Positions 25,345-33,921 of a DNA stretch of 64,000 nt are shown piece by piece. The translations under genes and the position numbers were made by a program. This DNA is from Nocardia sp. BMG111209 (GTDB taxonomy: Bacteria; Actinomycetota; Actinomycetes; Mycobacteriales; Mycobacteriaceae): positions 558,001 through 622,000 of the forward strand of contig NZ_KB907307.1 in the NCBI RefSeq assembly GCF_000381925.1. Reading direction: 5' to 3'. How positions within the stretch are numbered: the first letter of the stretch is position 1; each line of letters begins with the position of its first letter. The notes below the pieces were generated by a model. That model was not told the origin of the DNA, searched no databases, and was given only the letters and a program-made list of their open reading frames with translations.

Positions 25345-25827
25345 ATGCGATATGTCGACCGTACGGTCGTCGAGAGCGTGATCTGGTGGCCGGTGTTCGT
25401 CGTCACCTGGCTGGCGACCCTCACTGCGGTCACCGCGCAGGAACTGCTCGCCGCCGCGCTGTTCGCGGTGCCGTGCGCGGTGCTCGCGCCCCGGCTGCGC
25501 AGACTCGTGCGGGGGCGCTGGTGCCCTCCGGCGGAGCTGCCGCAGCTCGCGGCGGCGACGCTGCCGGCTGTCGCGTCCGATACCGTGGGTGCGCTGCGGC
25601 TGGCCACCGGTCGGCGGCCGCCGACCGGCCGGTTCGAGCCGATCCCGCTTCCGGCCGAGCCGGACGCGGCCCGCCGCGATGGCCGGGAGGCGTTCACCAC
25701 GCTGCTGGTCACCTCGACACCGGGGGCGATGGTGGTGCACGCGGATCGGCGGCGGCTGATCACTCACACCCTGCCGGTGCGCCGGACCCGGTTGCATCGC
25801 ATGCTGCGATCGGCCGGTATCCGATGA
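25345..25827 (+). CDS. mrpE: Mrp antiporter subunit E
   Basis: A 160-residue membrane protein starting at an ATG behind AAGGAG. Two membrane helices near the N-terminus (VIWWPVFVVTWLATLTAVTA and ELLAAALFAVPCAVLAPRL) are followed by a cytoplasmic tail with the MnhE-type ending LLVTSTPGAMVVHAD. The stop overlaps the mrpF start by four bases. As first gene of seven overlapping antiporter genes it likely sets operon translation. The family takes part in sodium or proton exchange for a multi-subunit transporter. Confidence 0.8.
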   Translation: MRYVDRTVVESVIWWPVFVVTWLATLTAVTAQELLAAALFAVPCAVLAPRLRRLVRGRWCPPAELPQLAAATLPAVASDTVGALRLATGRRPPTGRFEPIPLPAEPDAARRDGREAFTTLLVTSTPGAMVVHADRRRLITHTLPVRRTRLHRMLRSAGIR

Positions 25828-26099
25828 TCCAGACCGGGATCTGGTCCGTCGCCACCGCGGCACTGCTGGTGGGGGCGGTGCCGCCGGGGGCGCTGCTGGC
25901 CGCCCGGGGGCCTGCCGCGCACCGGCTGATCGGATTGCAGCTGATCGGTTCGGTGGTCCCGCTGGCGCTGGTGACCCTCTCGCTGGCCGTGCGGCGGCCG
26001 GACTACCTGATCGTGCCGCTGGTCCTGGTACTGCTGTCCTTCGCGGGCACCCTAGTGTTCACGCGGTTGATCGATCCGTCCGATGACGGGCCCGGGTGA
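25824..26099 (+). CDS. mrpF: Mrp antiporter subunit F
   Basis: A 91-residue protein with three membrane segments, including VLLSFAGTLVFTRLIDPSDD at the end, as in MrpF/MnhF. Its ATG overlaps the mrpE stop (ATGA at 25824), and its own 3' end overlaps mrpG by 17 bases. The subunit has no known catalytic residues and serves as an assembly or ion-channel part of the complex. Confidence 0.8.
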   Translation: MIQTGIWSVATAALLVGAVPPGALLAARGPAAHRLIGLQLIGSVVPLALVTLSLAVRRPDYLIVPLVLVLLSFAGTLVFTRLIDPSDDGPG

Positions 26100-26409
26100 G
26101 GTCGCCGCGGCCGCGCTGGCGGGCCTGTCCACCGCCTCCGCGGTCGTGGCCGCCCTCGGGGCGCTACGGCCCCGCGATCCCTACAGCCGGATGCACTACA
26201 CCACCATCGTCAGTTCGCTGTCCGGGCCGCTGCTGGCGCTCGCGACCGTGGCTTCCTGCGGGTTCGGCGCCACCGCCGCCACTGTGGTCGCGACGGTGCT
26301 CGCGCTGGCGTTCACCAACCCGGTCCTGACCACCGCGATCGCCGAACTCTGTGCGCGCGACCGGGATTGGGCCGGGATCGGGCCGCCCGACGAACGGAAC
26401 TCCTCGTGA
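26083..26409 (+). CDS. mrpG: Mrp antiporter subunit G
   Basis: A 108-residue membrane protein matching MrpG/MnhG. The motif LRPRDPYSRMHYTTIVSSLS near residue 28 is the family's phosphate-loop-like signature, followed by two helices. The start overlaps mrpF and the end overlaps the next gene by four bases (GTGA). Coupled translation and stoichiometric assembly are expected. Confidence 0.85.
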   Translation: MTGPGEVAAAALAGLSTASAVVAALGALRPRDPYSRMHYTTIVSSLSGPLLALATVASCGFGATAATVVATVLALAFTNPVLTTAIAELCARDRDWAGIGPPDERNSS

Positions 26410-26648
26410 TCGCTCTCCTCGCCGTCGTCCTCGTCCTGGTCGCGCTCGTGGCCACAATTCTGGTGGGCACCGACGATCCGCAGCGGCAGTCGGTGCTGCT
26501 GTCCGTGTACGGCGTACTGCTGGCCCTGCTGTTCCTGCTGCTCGGCGCGCCGGACGTCGCGCTGTCCCAGATCGCCGTCGGCACCGCGGTGGTGCCGCTG
26601 ATGGTGCTTCTCACCGTCCGGGCGATCCGGAAGCGGTGGACTCGGTGA
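26406..26648 (+). CDS. DUF4040 subunit (MrpA C-terminal/MbhD-like)
   Basis: An 80-residue protein with three membrane helices. The signature LGAPDVALSQIAVGTAVVPL corresponds to the C-terminal part of MrpA and to MbhD of archaeal membrane hydrogenases. In most bacteria this sequence is fused to the large NuoL-like MrpA; here it stands alone. The start is a GTG overlapping the mrpG stop by four bases. The conserved acidic residue in APDVALSQ is part of the proton pathway in this family. Confidence 0.82.
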   Translation: MIALLAVVLVLVALVATILVGTDDPQRQSVLLSVYGVLLALLFLLLGAPDVALSQIAVGTAVVPLMVLLTVRAIRKRWTR

Positions 26649-27376
26649 GCCGACGTACACGGATGGTCGTGTTCGTCCTCGGCGCTGCCGGGGTGGCGGT
26701 GCTGTTCGTGCTCGCCGTGCTGCGGACCCCGGGCTTCGGCGAAGACCGGCATCCCTACCGGGATGCGGCCATCGACGCGGCGCTACGGCAGCGCACCCCG
26801 AATGTGGTGTCGTCGCTCAACTTCGATCAGCGCGGCTTCGACAGCGTCGGGGAGGAGGCCATCTTGGTCGCCGCGGTGATCGGTGCCGCGACCTTGCTGC
26901 GCCGCTGGTCCGACCCGGCCGAGGCCGATGAGCCCCGGCCGGTGCCCGCGGTGACCCGGCTCGCGGGCTACGTCCTGCTGCCGGTGACGCTGCTCATCGG
27001 CGCCGATGTGGTGGTTCACGGCCACCTGACCCCCGGCGGCGGGTTCCAGGGCGGCGTCGTGCTCGCGACCGGGTTGCACCTGCTGTACATCGCCGGTGAC
27101 TACCGGGCGCTGGTGCGCGCCCGGCCGCTGGACTGGTACGAGTTCGGCGAGGCCGCCGGCTTGGGTGCGGTGGTGCTGCTCGGCGTGGCCAGCGTGCTGC
27201 GCGGCGCGGGTTTCCTCGCGAACATCCTGCCGCTGGGCACTTCCGGGCAGTTGCTGTCCGCCGGTGTGGTGCCGCTGTTCAGCTGCGCGATCGGACTCGC
27301 GGTCAGCTGCGGCGTGGTCGTCCTGCTCGCGCAGTTCCTCGCGCAGTATCTGCCGACGAAAGGTGACTCCGCATGA
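26645..27376 (+). CDS. mrpB: MrpB/MbhE-F fusion subunit
   Basis: A 243-residue protein that combines two parts. Residues 1-95 resemble MbhE (NVVSSLNFDQRGFDSVGEEAI). The second half is the MnhB domain, with GADVVVHGHLTPGGGFQGGV and four membrane helices. Both belong to the Mrp/Mbh ion-translocating module. The GTG start overlaps the preceding stop and the end overlaps mrpC by four bases. The fusion stands in for two genes of archaeal Mbh operons. Confidence 0.82.
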   Translation: MSRRTRMVVFVLGAAGVAVLFVLAVLRTPGFGEDRHPYRDAAIDAALRQRTPNVVSSLNFDQRGFDSVGEEAILVAAVIGAATLLRRWSDPAEADEPRPVPAVTRLAGYVLLPVTLLIGADVVVHGHLTPGGGFQGGVVLATGLHLLYIAGDYRALVRARPLDWYEFGEAAGLGAVVLLGVASVLRGAGFLANILPLGTSGQLLSAGVVPLFSCAIGLAVSCGVVVLLAQFLAQYLPTKGDSA

Positions 27377-27720
27377 CCCTGTTCCCGTATCTGGTGGCCG
27401 GCTGGATACTGCTGGCCGGCATCTACGGCGTCGTGCGCAGCCGGCATTTGGTGCACACCGTCGTATGCGTCTCGATCGCGCAATCGAGCACCTACGTGCT
27501 GCTGCTGGCCATCGGCTATCAGCGCCACGCCACCGCGCCGATCTTCGGGCCGGCGAACCCGCCGGACAGCCCGGTGGTCGACCCCGTGGTGCAGGCGATG
27601 ACGCTGACCGACATCGTCGTGTCCGCGACCGTGACCGCGCTGCTGCTGGCCCTGGTCATCCTCGTCGCCAAGCGGCACGGGACCGTGGTGCCGGACCGGC
27701 TGCACGCGCTGCGTGGTTGA
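27373..27720 (+). CDS. mrpC: Mrp antiporter subunit C (NuoK-like)
   Basis: A 115-residue, three-helix protein of the NuoK/MrpC type. A hydrophobic N-terminal helix is followed by RSRHLVHTVVCVSIAQSSTY and, near the end, VVQAMTLTDIVVSATVTALL, in which the acidic T-D-I-V motif is characteristic. The stop overlaps the mrpD start (TGATG). It contributes to the proton or sodium path beside MrpD. Confidence 0.85.
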   Translation: MTLFPYLVAGWILLAGIYGVVRSRHLVHTVVCVSIAQSSTYVLLLAIGYQRHATAPIFGPANPPDSPVVDPVVQAMTLTDIVVSATVTALLLALVILVAKRHGTVVPDRLHALRG

Positions 27721-29504
27721 TGGGCGCGCTGCCGGCCCTGGTCGTCGTGTGGCCGATCGCCGGGGCGTGCGCGCTGCTGGTACTGGGCCGGATCCTGCCC
27801 CGGCCGGCTGTAGACGGACTCGCGCTGCTGATCGCGGCGGTGCTGGTCTTCCTGACCGTGCGCCTGCTTGTGGACGCGAACCGTGGTCCGGTGGTGACCT
27901 GGGCCGGAAACTGGCAGCCCATGCCGCATCGCACGGTCGGCATCGTGCTGGTGGCCGATCGGTTCGCGGCCGCGCTGGTCGTGCTGATCGCGGGGCTCAC
28001 CGCGGTCGCGCTGCTGTTCGGCTGGCACTACTTCGACAATCTGCGGGCGCACTATCCGGCCCTGGTCCTGCTGTTCGCGGCCGGCATGTGCGGATTCGCG
28101 CTCACCGGTGATCTGTTCGACATGTTCGTCTTCTTCGAATTGATGAGTGTGGCGGCCTACGCGCTGACCGGCCTCGAGATCGAGGACCCCGAATCCGTGC
28201 AGGGCGGCCTGAATTTCGGGGTGATCAATTCCCTGGGTGCGTATCTCTGCCTGTTCGGGATCGGCTTGCTCTACGCGCACACCGGGCAACTCGGGCTTGC
28301 GCAGCTCGCCGGGGTGCTGGCCGGGCAGCAGCGAGAGACGGTGGTGGTCGTCGCGTTCGCGCTGATCAGCACCGGCTGGCTGGTGAAGGCCGCGGTGACG
28401 CCGTTCCATTTCTGGCTCGCCGACGCGCACGCGGTCGCACCGGCGCCGGTCTGTGTGCTGTTCTCCGGGGTGATGGCCCCGCTGGGCGTCTACGGCGTGG
28501 CCAGGCTGTACTGGGCCACCTTCACCGTGGCGATACCGAGCGTCGCGGTGCACCGGATGTCGCTGGTCCTGGCCGTGCTGACAATGGTCGTCGGGACAGT
28601 CATGTGCATGCTGCAGCGGCATCTCAAGCGGATGCTCGCCTATTCGACCATCGCGCACAGCGGGATGTTCCTGCTCGGCGTGTCGACGCTGTCACCGGCC
28701 GGTATCGCCGCCTCGGCGATCTATCTGTGCGGGCACGCGGCGGTGAAGGGCGCGCTGTTCCTGATGGCGGGCGCATTGCTGGCGCACTACGAGTCGCTCG
28801 ACGAACATCGCCTGTACGGGCGGGCACGCCGGCATCGGCTGCTCGGCGTCCTGTTCGTCACAGCCGCGGTACTGCTGGCCGGATTCCCCTGGTCGGCAAC
28901 GGGTTTGGGTAAGGCATTGCTGGAAGAGTCCGGGCATTCGGTCGTGCTCGGCGTCCTGGTGATCGCGGTCTCCGCCGGGACCGGTGGGGTGGTGCTACGG
29001 GCCGGGCTGCGCATCTTCTGGGGGCTTGGCCGGCGACCGGCCACGGCGGACGACGCCGAGGAGACCACCGGCGCGCGGGAGGAGTCCGATACCGATACAC
29101 CGCCGGGCCGGACGCCGGCGACGATGCTCACCGCGGTGCTGATGCTGCTGCTCGCGGCCGTCACCCTGGGTCTGCCGGGGGTACTCGGCGCGGGCACCGG
29201 ATCGGCAGCAGGCGCGTTCTGCGACCCGGCCGGTTATACGGCCCGAGCATTGCACACGGTGCCCGCTGCGCTACCCCCGGCACCGCCGGAGGTCGGCTGG
29301 ACCGGGATCGGTCTCGGACTGGCCGCGTTGTCCACCACCGCTGCCGTGCTGGTCGCCGTCCTCGGCCTGGCCCGAGTGAGCCGGGCGACCCCGGCCGGGC
29401 CAGTCAGAATGCTGCACCGGCTGCACAGCGGACATCTGGGTGACTACTCCGCGTGGCTGGTCACGGGCTGCGCACTGCTCACCGGACTGCTCTGGTTGCC
29501 GTGA
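27720..29504 (+). CDS. mrpD: Mrp antiporter subunit D (NuoM/N-like)
   Basis: A 594-residue, 14-helix antiporter-like subunit. The essential glutamate in FVFFELMSVAAYALTG, the lysine in VKAAVTPFHFWLADAHAVAP and the histidine motif that follows are present, so the proton pump looks functional. A hydrophilic, acidic loop near residue 460 (DDAEETTGAREESDTDT) is longer than usual. It is the only large antiporter-type subunit of the operon; the NuoL-like MrpA is not here. It ends the operon, followed by 348 bases without a recognised gene. Confidence 0.88.
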   Translation: MGALPALVVVWPIAGACALLVLGRILPRPAVDGLALLIAAVLVFLTVRLLVDANRGPVVTWAGNWQPMPHRTVGIVLVADRFAAALVVLIAGLTAVALLFGWHYFDNLRAHYPALVLLFAAGMCGFALTGDLFDMFVFFELMSVAAYALTGLEIEDPESVQGGLNFGVINSLGAYLCLFGIGLLYAHTGQLGLAQLAGVLAGQQRETVVVVAFALISTGWLVKAAVTPFHFWLADAHAVAPAPVCVLFSGVMAPLGVYGVARLYWATFTVAIPSVAVHRMSLVLAVLTMVVGTVMCMLQRHLKRMLAYSTIAHSGMFLLGVSTLSPAGIAASAIYLCGHAAVKGALFLMAGALLAHYESLDEHRLYGRARRHRLLGVLFVTAAVLLAGFPWSATGLGKALLEESGHSVVLGVLVIAVSAGTGGVVLRAGLRIFWGLGRRPATADDAEETTGAREESDTDTPPGRTPATMLTAVLMLLLAAVTLGLPGVLGAGTGSAAGAFCDPAGYTARALHTVPAALPPAPPEVGWTGIGLGLAALSTTAAVLVAVLGLARVSRATPAGPVRMLHRLHSGHLGDYSAWLVTGCALLTGLLWLP

Positions 29505-29852
29505 CGTGCACCCCGCCGGCCGGATACGGCACGATCGCGTGGAAGGCGTCCCGTTACGCCTCGGGTTCGTGCCGACGGCCGCAATTTCCGACGCCGCCGG
29601 CTGCCATCCGTCGAGCCGCGACACCATCGCTTCGGCGTCCGGGGCGGCACCACCCCCACGGCCATCCGGCACTCATCCAAAACCGGTCGCGTCGGCATCG
29701 CACCAACCCGGAACGCGGTGGCGGTCGCGTGCTCCGCACCCGCTGCGGCGCTGCCGAATGACCTGGCATGTCTTCGTTTCGGTACCGAGACCCCGGGTAT
29801 CCGCTGGGCACGAAGGGCCCGGTACCGCGGCCCCCGCACGTCAGGAGGGACG
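29505..29852. other. Intergenic stretch after mrpD
   Basis: Short frames on both strands, none with a recognised family or a good ribosome site. A minus-strand frame ending near 29505 has tolerable codon bias (EAMVSRLDGWQPAASEIAAV) but no start. The CAGGAGGGA at about 29841-29849 belongs to the next gene. Confidence 0.3.
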
Positions 29853-30896
29853 ATGACCGAGAATCGACGGGTCGTGCTGGTGACCGGAGGCAGCGCCGGG
29901 ATCGGGCGCGCCGCGGTCCGGAGGTTCGCCGCCGACGGAGCCGCGGTCGCGGTGCTGGCCCGGGGGCGGGCCGGGGTGGACGCCGCCGTCGACGAGGTCC
30001 GGGCCACTGGTGCCGAGGCGCTGCCCCTGTACGTCGACGTGGCCGATTTCGAGGCCGTCGCCGCCGCCGCTGACCGCGCCGAGGCCGAGCTCGGGCCGAT
30101 CGACGTCTGGGTCAACTCGGCGTTCGCCTCGGTCTTCGCGCCGTTCGCGCAGATCTCTGCCGCCGAATTCCGGCGGGTCACCGAGGTGACCTATCTGGGC
30201 GCGGTGCACGGCACGATGGCCGCGCTGTCCCGGATGCGGCCGCGGGGGCACGGGGTCGTGGTGCAGGTCGGTTCGGCGCTGGGGGAGCGGGCGATTCCGT
30301 TGCAGTCGGCTTATTGCGGGGCCAAGCACGCGATCAACGGATTCCTCGAAGCGGTCCGGGTGGAACTGCTGCACGAGCACAGCGGGGTGCACGTCACCAT
30401 CGTGCAGGCGCCTGCGACCAATACCCCCCAGTTCTCCTGGGTGCTCTCGCGCCTGCCCCGGCATCCGCAGCCGGTGCCGCCGATCTACCAGCCCGAGGTG
30501 GTGGCCGACACGATCGTTTTCGCGGCCGCGCATCCATGCCGCAAGCAGTACTGGGTGGGCGCCAGCACGGTCGGCACGATCGTCGGGCAGCGGCTGGTCC
30601 CGGCTCTGCTGGATCGCTATCTGGCCCGGACCGGCTACGACTCGCAGCAGACCGGCGACCGCGCCGGCGACCGGCCGTCGAATCTCTGGGAGCCGGTCGA
30701 CGACGCCGGGCCGGATTTCGGCGCGCACGGCAGTTTCGACACCCGGGCGCACCGGCACAGCCCGCAGGCATGGCTGGCCCGGCAGGTCGAATCCGCGGCC
30801 CGGGCCGTGCGCGAGCTCGGGTCCGGGCCACGGCACGATGGTCAACCGGCCGCGGCGGCGGTCGATCCCAGCCGGGCGCGCAGTTCGTCCCGGTAG
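29853..30896 (+). CDS. SDR family oxidoreductase with extended tail
   Basis: A 347-residue SDR starting at an ATG behind CAGGAGGGA. It has TGGSAGIGRAAVRRFAADGA for cofactor binding, the NSA motif (DVWVNSAFASVF) and the catalytic pair in LQSAYCGAKHAI. The tail of about 100 residues beyond the usual core (HRHSPQAWLARQVESAARAV) is longer than standard and is found in mycobacterial-type SDRs of the stress group. The last 55 bases overlap the end of the convergent F420 gene, so the two messages are antisense there. The substrate is unknown. Confidence 0.82.
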   Translation: MTENRRVVLVTGGSAGIGRAAVRRFAADGAAVAVLARGRAGVDAAVDEVRATGAEALPLYVDVADFEAVAAAADRAEAELGPIDVWVNSAFASVFAPFAQISAAEFRRVTEVTYLGAVHGTMAALSRMRPRGHGVVVQVGSALGERAIPLQSAYCGAKHAINGFLEAVRVELLHEHSGVHVTIVQAPATNTPQFSWVLSRLPRHPQPVPPIYQPEVVADTIVFAAAHPCRKQYWVGASTVGTIVGQRLVPALLDRYLARTGYDSQQTGDRAGDRPSNLWEPVDDAGPDFGAHGSFDTRAHRHSPQAWLARQVESAARAVRELGSGPRHDGQPAAAAVDPSRARSSSR

Positions 30897-31816
30897 AAGT
30901 CGAGGAAACCGTCCGGATCCGGGCCGGCGCTCTGCAACACCAGGTGGTCGAATCCGGCGTCGCGATACTGTCCGACGGCCCGGACGTAGTCGTCCGGCGC
31001 ACTGCCACAGGTGAATTGGGCACGGATGTCCTCGGCGCGGACCGTGGCCGAGGCGGCGGCGAAGTTGGCCGGATTCGGTAGTTCGCTCATCACCTTCCAG
31101 CCGGTGACGGCCCAGCGCGAGGTGTCCAGGGCCGCCGCCACCGCGGCCTGTTCGTCGGGCGCCCAGGCGACGGGTACCTCCGCGTAGCGCGGGCCGCGCC
31201 CGCCGCCGGCGTGGTAGTGCTCGATCAGATCGGCGTCCGGTTCGGTGGCGAACAAGCCGTCACCGAGTTCGGCGGCCAGCCGGGCCGCCGCGGGACCACC
31301 CGCGGCCACGGCGATCACCGGCGGTTCGTCGGGCAGGTCGAAGATCCGCGCGTCCGACAAGTGCAGGTATTCGCCCTGATAGGACTGGTAGCCACCGCGC
31401 CACAGCAACCGGATGATCTCCAATGCCTCGCGCAGCATACGATGCCGCACCCGGACCGTGTCCGGGAATCCGGCGCCCACCACATGCTCGTTGAGCCGCT
31501 CGCCGGAGCCGATGCCGAGGGTGAAGCGCCCCTCGGAGACCAGGGCCACGGTGGCCGCGGCCTGCGCGACGATGGCCGGGTGGTACCGGACCGTCGGGCA
31601 GGTGACGCCGGTGGCCAGGCCGATCCGCTCGGTTCTCGCCGCGATCGCGCCGAGCACCGTCCAGGCGAACGGCGAATGGCCCTGATCGTCCAGCCAGGGA
31701 TGGAAATGATCGCTGATCTCGACGAAATCGAAGCCCGCCGATTCCGCGCGGACGGCCTGCCGGATCAGTTCCGCGGGCCCGAAGCCTTCCGCCGCCAGTT
31801 TGTATCCGATCTGCAT
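30842..31816 (-). CDS. F420-dependent luciferase-like oxidoreductase
   Basis: A 324-residue TIM-barrel enzyme of the luciferase-like monooxygenase family, subgroup TIGR03557. Typical parts are FDFVEISDHFHPWLDDQGHS, TGVTCPTVRYHPAIVAQAAA, GIGSGERLNEHVVG and WAVTGWKVMSELPNPANFA. These enzymes use the deazaflavin F420, made by actinobacteria, often to reduce aldehydes, quinones or sugar-phosphate-like compounds. GAGG before the ATG supports the start. The 3' end overlaps the SDR gene by 55 bases. Its place next to the GH15 gene could be incidental. Confidence 0.88.
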   Translation of the reverse strand: MQIGYKLAAEGFGPAELIRQAVRAESAGFDFVEISDHFHPWLDDQGHSPFAWTVLGAIAARTERIGLATGVTCPTVRYHPAIVAQAAATVALVSEGRFTLGIGSGERLNEHVVGAGFPDTVRVRHRMLREALEIIRLLWRGGYQSYQGEYLHLSDARIFDLPDEPPVIAVAAGGPAAARLAAELGDGLFATEPDADLIEHYHAGGGRGPRYAEVPVAWAPDEQAAVAAALDTSRWAVTGWKVMSELPNPANFAAASATVRAEDIRAQFTCGSAPDDYVRAVGQYRDAGFDHLVLQSAGPDPDGFLDFYRDELRARLGSTAAAAG

Positions 31817-31844
31817 GGTGACCTCCTCTTGTCATGGTCATCGT

Positions 31845-33593
31845 TCAGCCGTCGGCGGACAGCAGCACCGACGATTCGAGCAGCAGCGCGTGGACGAAGG
31901 CCTGGGGCAGATTGCCGCGCAACTGCCGCTGTTCGACGTCGAATTCCTCGGCGAACAGGCCCGGTGTCCCGCAGGCGGCCCGGTTGCGCTCGAAGAACCG
32001 GGCGGCGGTCACCGGCAGGCCGAGCTGTGCGGCGGCCATGGCCATCGCGAACCCGCAGAGCAGGAACGCGCCCTCCGCCTTCGGCAGCGGGGTGTCGCCG
32101 TGCCGGAAGCGGTACACGTAGTGGTCGTCGCACAGCTGGGCCCGGATCTCCTCGAAGGTGGCGAGGCAGCGCGGATCCTCGATCGGCATCGCGCCGCGCA
32201 CGATCGGCAGCAGCAGCGCGCTGTCGGCACCGGGCAGGCCGGGCCCGCGCTGCCAGAAACCGCGCGGATGGGTGCCGTCGCGGTTTACGTCGGCCAGCAG
32301 CGTGCCGGCCAGGGCCGTGCAGGCGCCGGCGTCGACGCCGGTGGCCGGGCATTCGGCGGCGGCGCGCAGGCCCGCGATACAGCTCAGCCGGGAATGCGTC
32401 CAGAACCGGTTCTCGAGCTCCCAGATGCCGGCGTCGGGCCGGTCGTGGTACCGCCCGATCGCGGCGGCCGCGATCCGGGCCGCCCGGCGATGGTCCGGGG
32501 ACAGCCGGTCGTACCGGCCGGCCACCGCGAACAGCAACAGCGCCTCACCGAAGATGTCGAGCTGGAACTGTTCCGAGACCCGGTTGCCGATCATGGGCCG
32601 GGCGCCCGGATAGCCGGGCAGGTCGAGCGTCCGGGTGGGCGGCACCGGCGCCCCGGCCGTCGTATAGGCCGGGGCCAGGCCGGGCCCATCGGCCAGCAGG
32701 CGTTCGGTGACGAAGGCGACCGCGTCGTCCAGCAACGGGTATGGGCCGAGTGCCGCCACCGATTGCCCGGCGATGCACTGGTCCCGGATCCACACGTAGC
32801 GGTAGTCGTAGTTCTCGCCCTGATCGGCTCGTTCGGGCAGGCTGGTGGTCGCCGCCGCGACCATCCCGCCGCCCTCGGACGTCATGCCGCGCAGCACCGC
32901 GTAGGCGTGCCCAGCATCCCGCGGCGCGATCGAGTTGCCGAGATCGGGCTGCTGCGCCAGCCACACCGATTCGGTTGCCGCCCAAGTGTGTTCGACATCG
33001 ACCGGCTCGTCGGGCAGTGGGCGGTCTGACATTTCGAGGACCAGGTCGTGACTTTGCCCGGCGCGCAACCGGATTCGAGCAGTCCAGCCGCCGTCTCCGT
33101 CGACCGTGGCGTCGGGTGCGCCGGTCCACCGCAGCCGCCACGGCCCCACCCGAGCGCGCCACACCCCAGCGGCATCGCGGTGCGGCTCGCGGACCGGGTC
33201 GGCGCCGAAATCCGCCACCGGCCGCAGCAGCACGTCGACCTCGGCGTCCTCGCGCACCGCCACGATCCGGCGCAGCAGCACCGCGCGGTGGGGATCGCCC
33301 GGGTAGGCCAGGGCCTCCCGGCACTCGATCAGCGCCGAGCCCGCCACCCACCGGGACCGCCAGATCAGCGTGCCCTCCTCGTAGGAGCCGCCCCAGACGA
33401 AGGTCCGCGCCGGGACCACCGCGTAGGTGGAGGGTGCGCCGAGCAGGCCGGCGAAGACGGCGTCGCCGTCCCATCCCGGCAGGCACATCCAGGCGATGTC
33501 CCCTCGCGGCCCGACCAGCGCGCCACGCCGGCCGTCGGCCAGAAATGCGTAGCCGCGCAAGATATGTGGCGATCGGGCCGCAGCGGCGATCAA
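31845..33593 (-). CDS. GH15 glucoamylase/trehalase-like glycoside hydrolase
   Basis: A 582-residue GH15 protein. The N-terminal part has the DUF5911-like beta domain (LRGYAFLADGRRGALVGPRG, WMCLPGWDGDAVFAGLLG). The catalytic toroid has YDYRYVWIRDQCIAGQSV with the catalytic acid region, and the second catalytic region in TPGLFAEEFDVEQRQLRGNL. GH15 enzymes of this length in actinobacteria degrade trehalose or malto-oligosaccharides. The proposed TTG start at 33593 overlaps the stop of the upstream membrane gene (TTGA) and has AGGGG five bases ahead, so coupled translation is likely. No signal peptide is seen, so it is cytoplasmic. Confidence 0.85.
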   Translation of the reverse strand: MIAAAARSPHILRGYAFLADGRRGALVGPRGDIAWMCLPGWDGDAVFAGLLGAPSTYAVVPARTFVWGGSYEEGTLIWRSRWVAGSALIECREALAYPGDPHRAVLLRRIVAVREDAEVDVLLRPVADFGADPVREPHRDAAGVWRARVGPWRLRWTGAPDATVDGDGGWTARIRLRAGQSHDLVLEMSDRPLPDEPVDVEHTWAATESVWLAQQPDLGNSIAPRDAGHAYAVLRGMTSEGGGMVAAATTSLPERADQGENYDYRYVWIRDQCIAGQSVAALGPYPLLDDAVAFVTERLLADGPGLAPAYTTAGAPVPPTRTLDLPGYPGARPMIGNRVSEQFQLDIFGEALLLFAVAGRYDRLSPDHRRAARIAAAAIGRYHDRPDAGIWELENRFWTHSRLSCIAGLRAAAECPATGVDAGACTALAGTLLADVNRDGTHPRGFWQRGPGLPGADSALLLPIVRGAMPIEDPRCLATFEEIRAQLCDDHYVYRFRHGDTPLPKAEGAFLLCGFAMAMAAAQLGLPVTAARFFERNRAACGTPGLFAEEFDVEQRQLRGNLPQAFVHALLLESSVLLSADG

Positions 33594-33883
33594 TGCCCCT
33601 GCCGGTCGGGTTCGGACACCCGGGTGCGACGGCCCTCGATCACCAGCCAGGTCAGCCCGGCGACGAGACACACCGCGCAGATGATCCCGGCGACGACCGA
33701 CCAGCCCGCGAAACCGTACCCGGCGGCGGTCAACGCCGCACCCAGCGCAACCACACCGAGAAAGCACAGGACCAGCGCTGGAATGTTCTTGTTGTCCTCG
33801 AGCCCCTGACCGGCATGGCTGCGGGTGCGCTCGGTCCGGCGGGACCGGTAGGAGCCCGGAATCCGGGCGAAGGGTCGCGTCAT
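33590..33883 (-). CDS. Two-helix membrane protein
   Basis: A 97-residue protein with a basic N-terminus (SYRSRRTERTRSHAGQGL) and two membrane segments (IPALVLCFLGVVALGAALTA and WSVVAGIICAVCLVAGLTWL), ending in a short charged tail. The ATG at 33883 follows GGAAGGAC. It overlaps the GH15 start by four bases. No family is recognised; it may be a stress-associated membrane protein like others in this cluster (small, two helices). Confidence 0.65.
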   Translation of the reverse strand: MTRPFARIPGSYRSRRTERTRSHAGQGLEDNKNIPALVLCFLGVVALGAALTAAGYGFAGWSVVAGIICAVCLVAGLTWLVIEGRRTRVSEPDRQGH

Positions 33884-33921
33884 GATCGATGTCCTTCCGT
33901 GTTCCGTACTCGGCGGTGTGC

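Noticed and set aside
23302..25863. An 853-residue open frame on the minus strand
   Set aside because: It lies antisense to the ThDP enzyme and mrpE and has the arginine/histidine/glutamine-rich composition of a shadow frame. The plus-strand genes have clear motifs.
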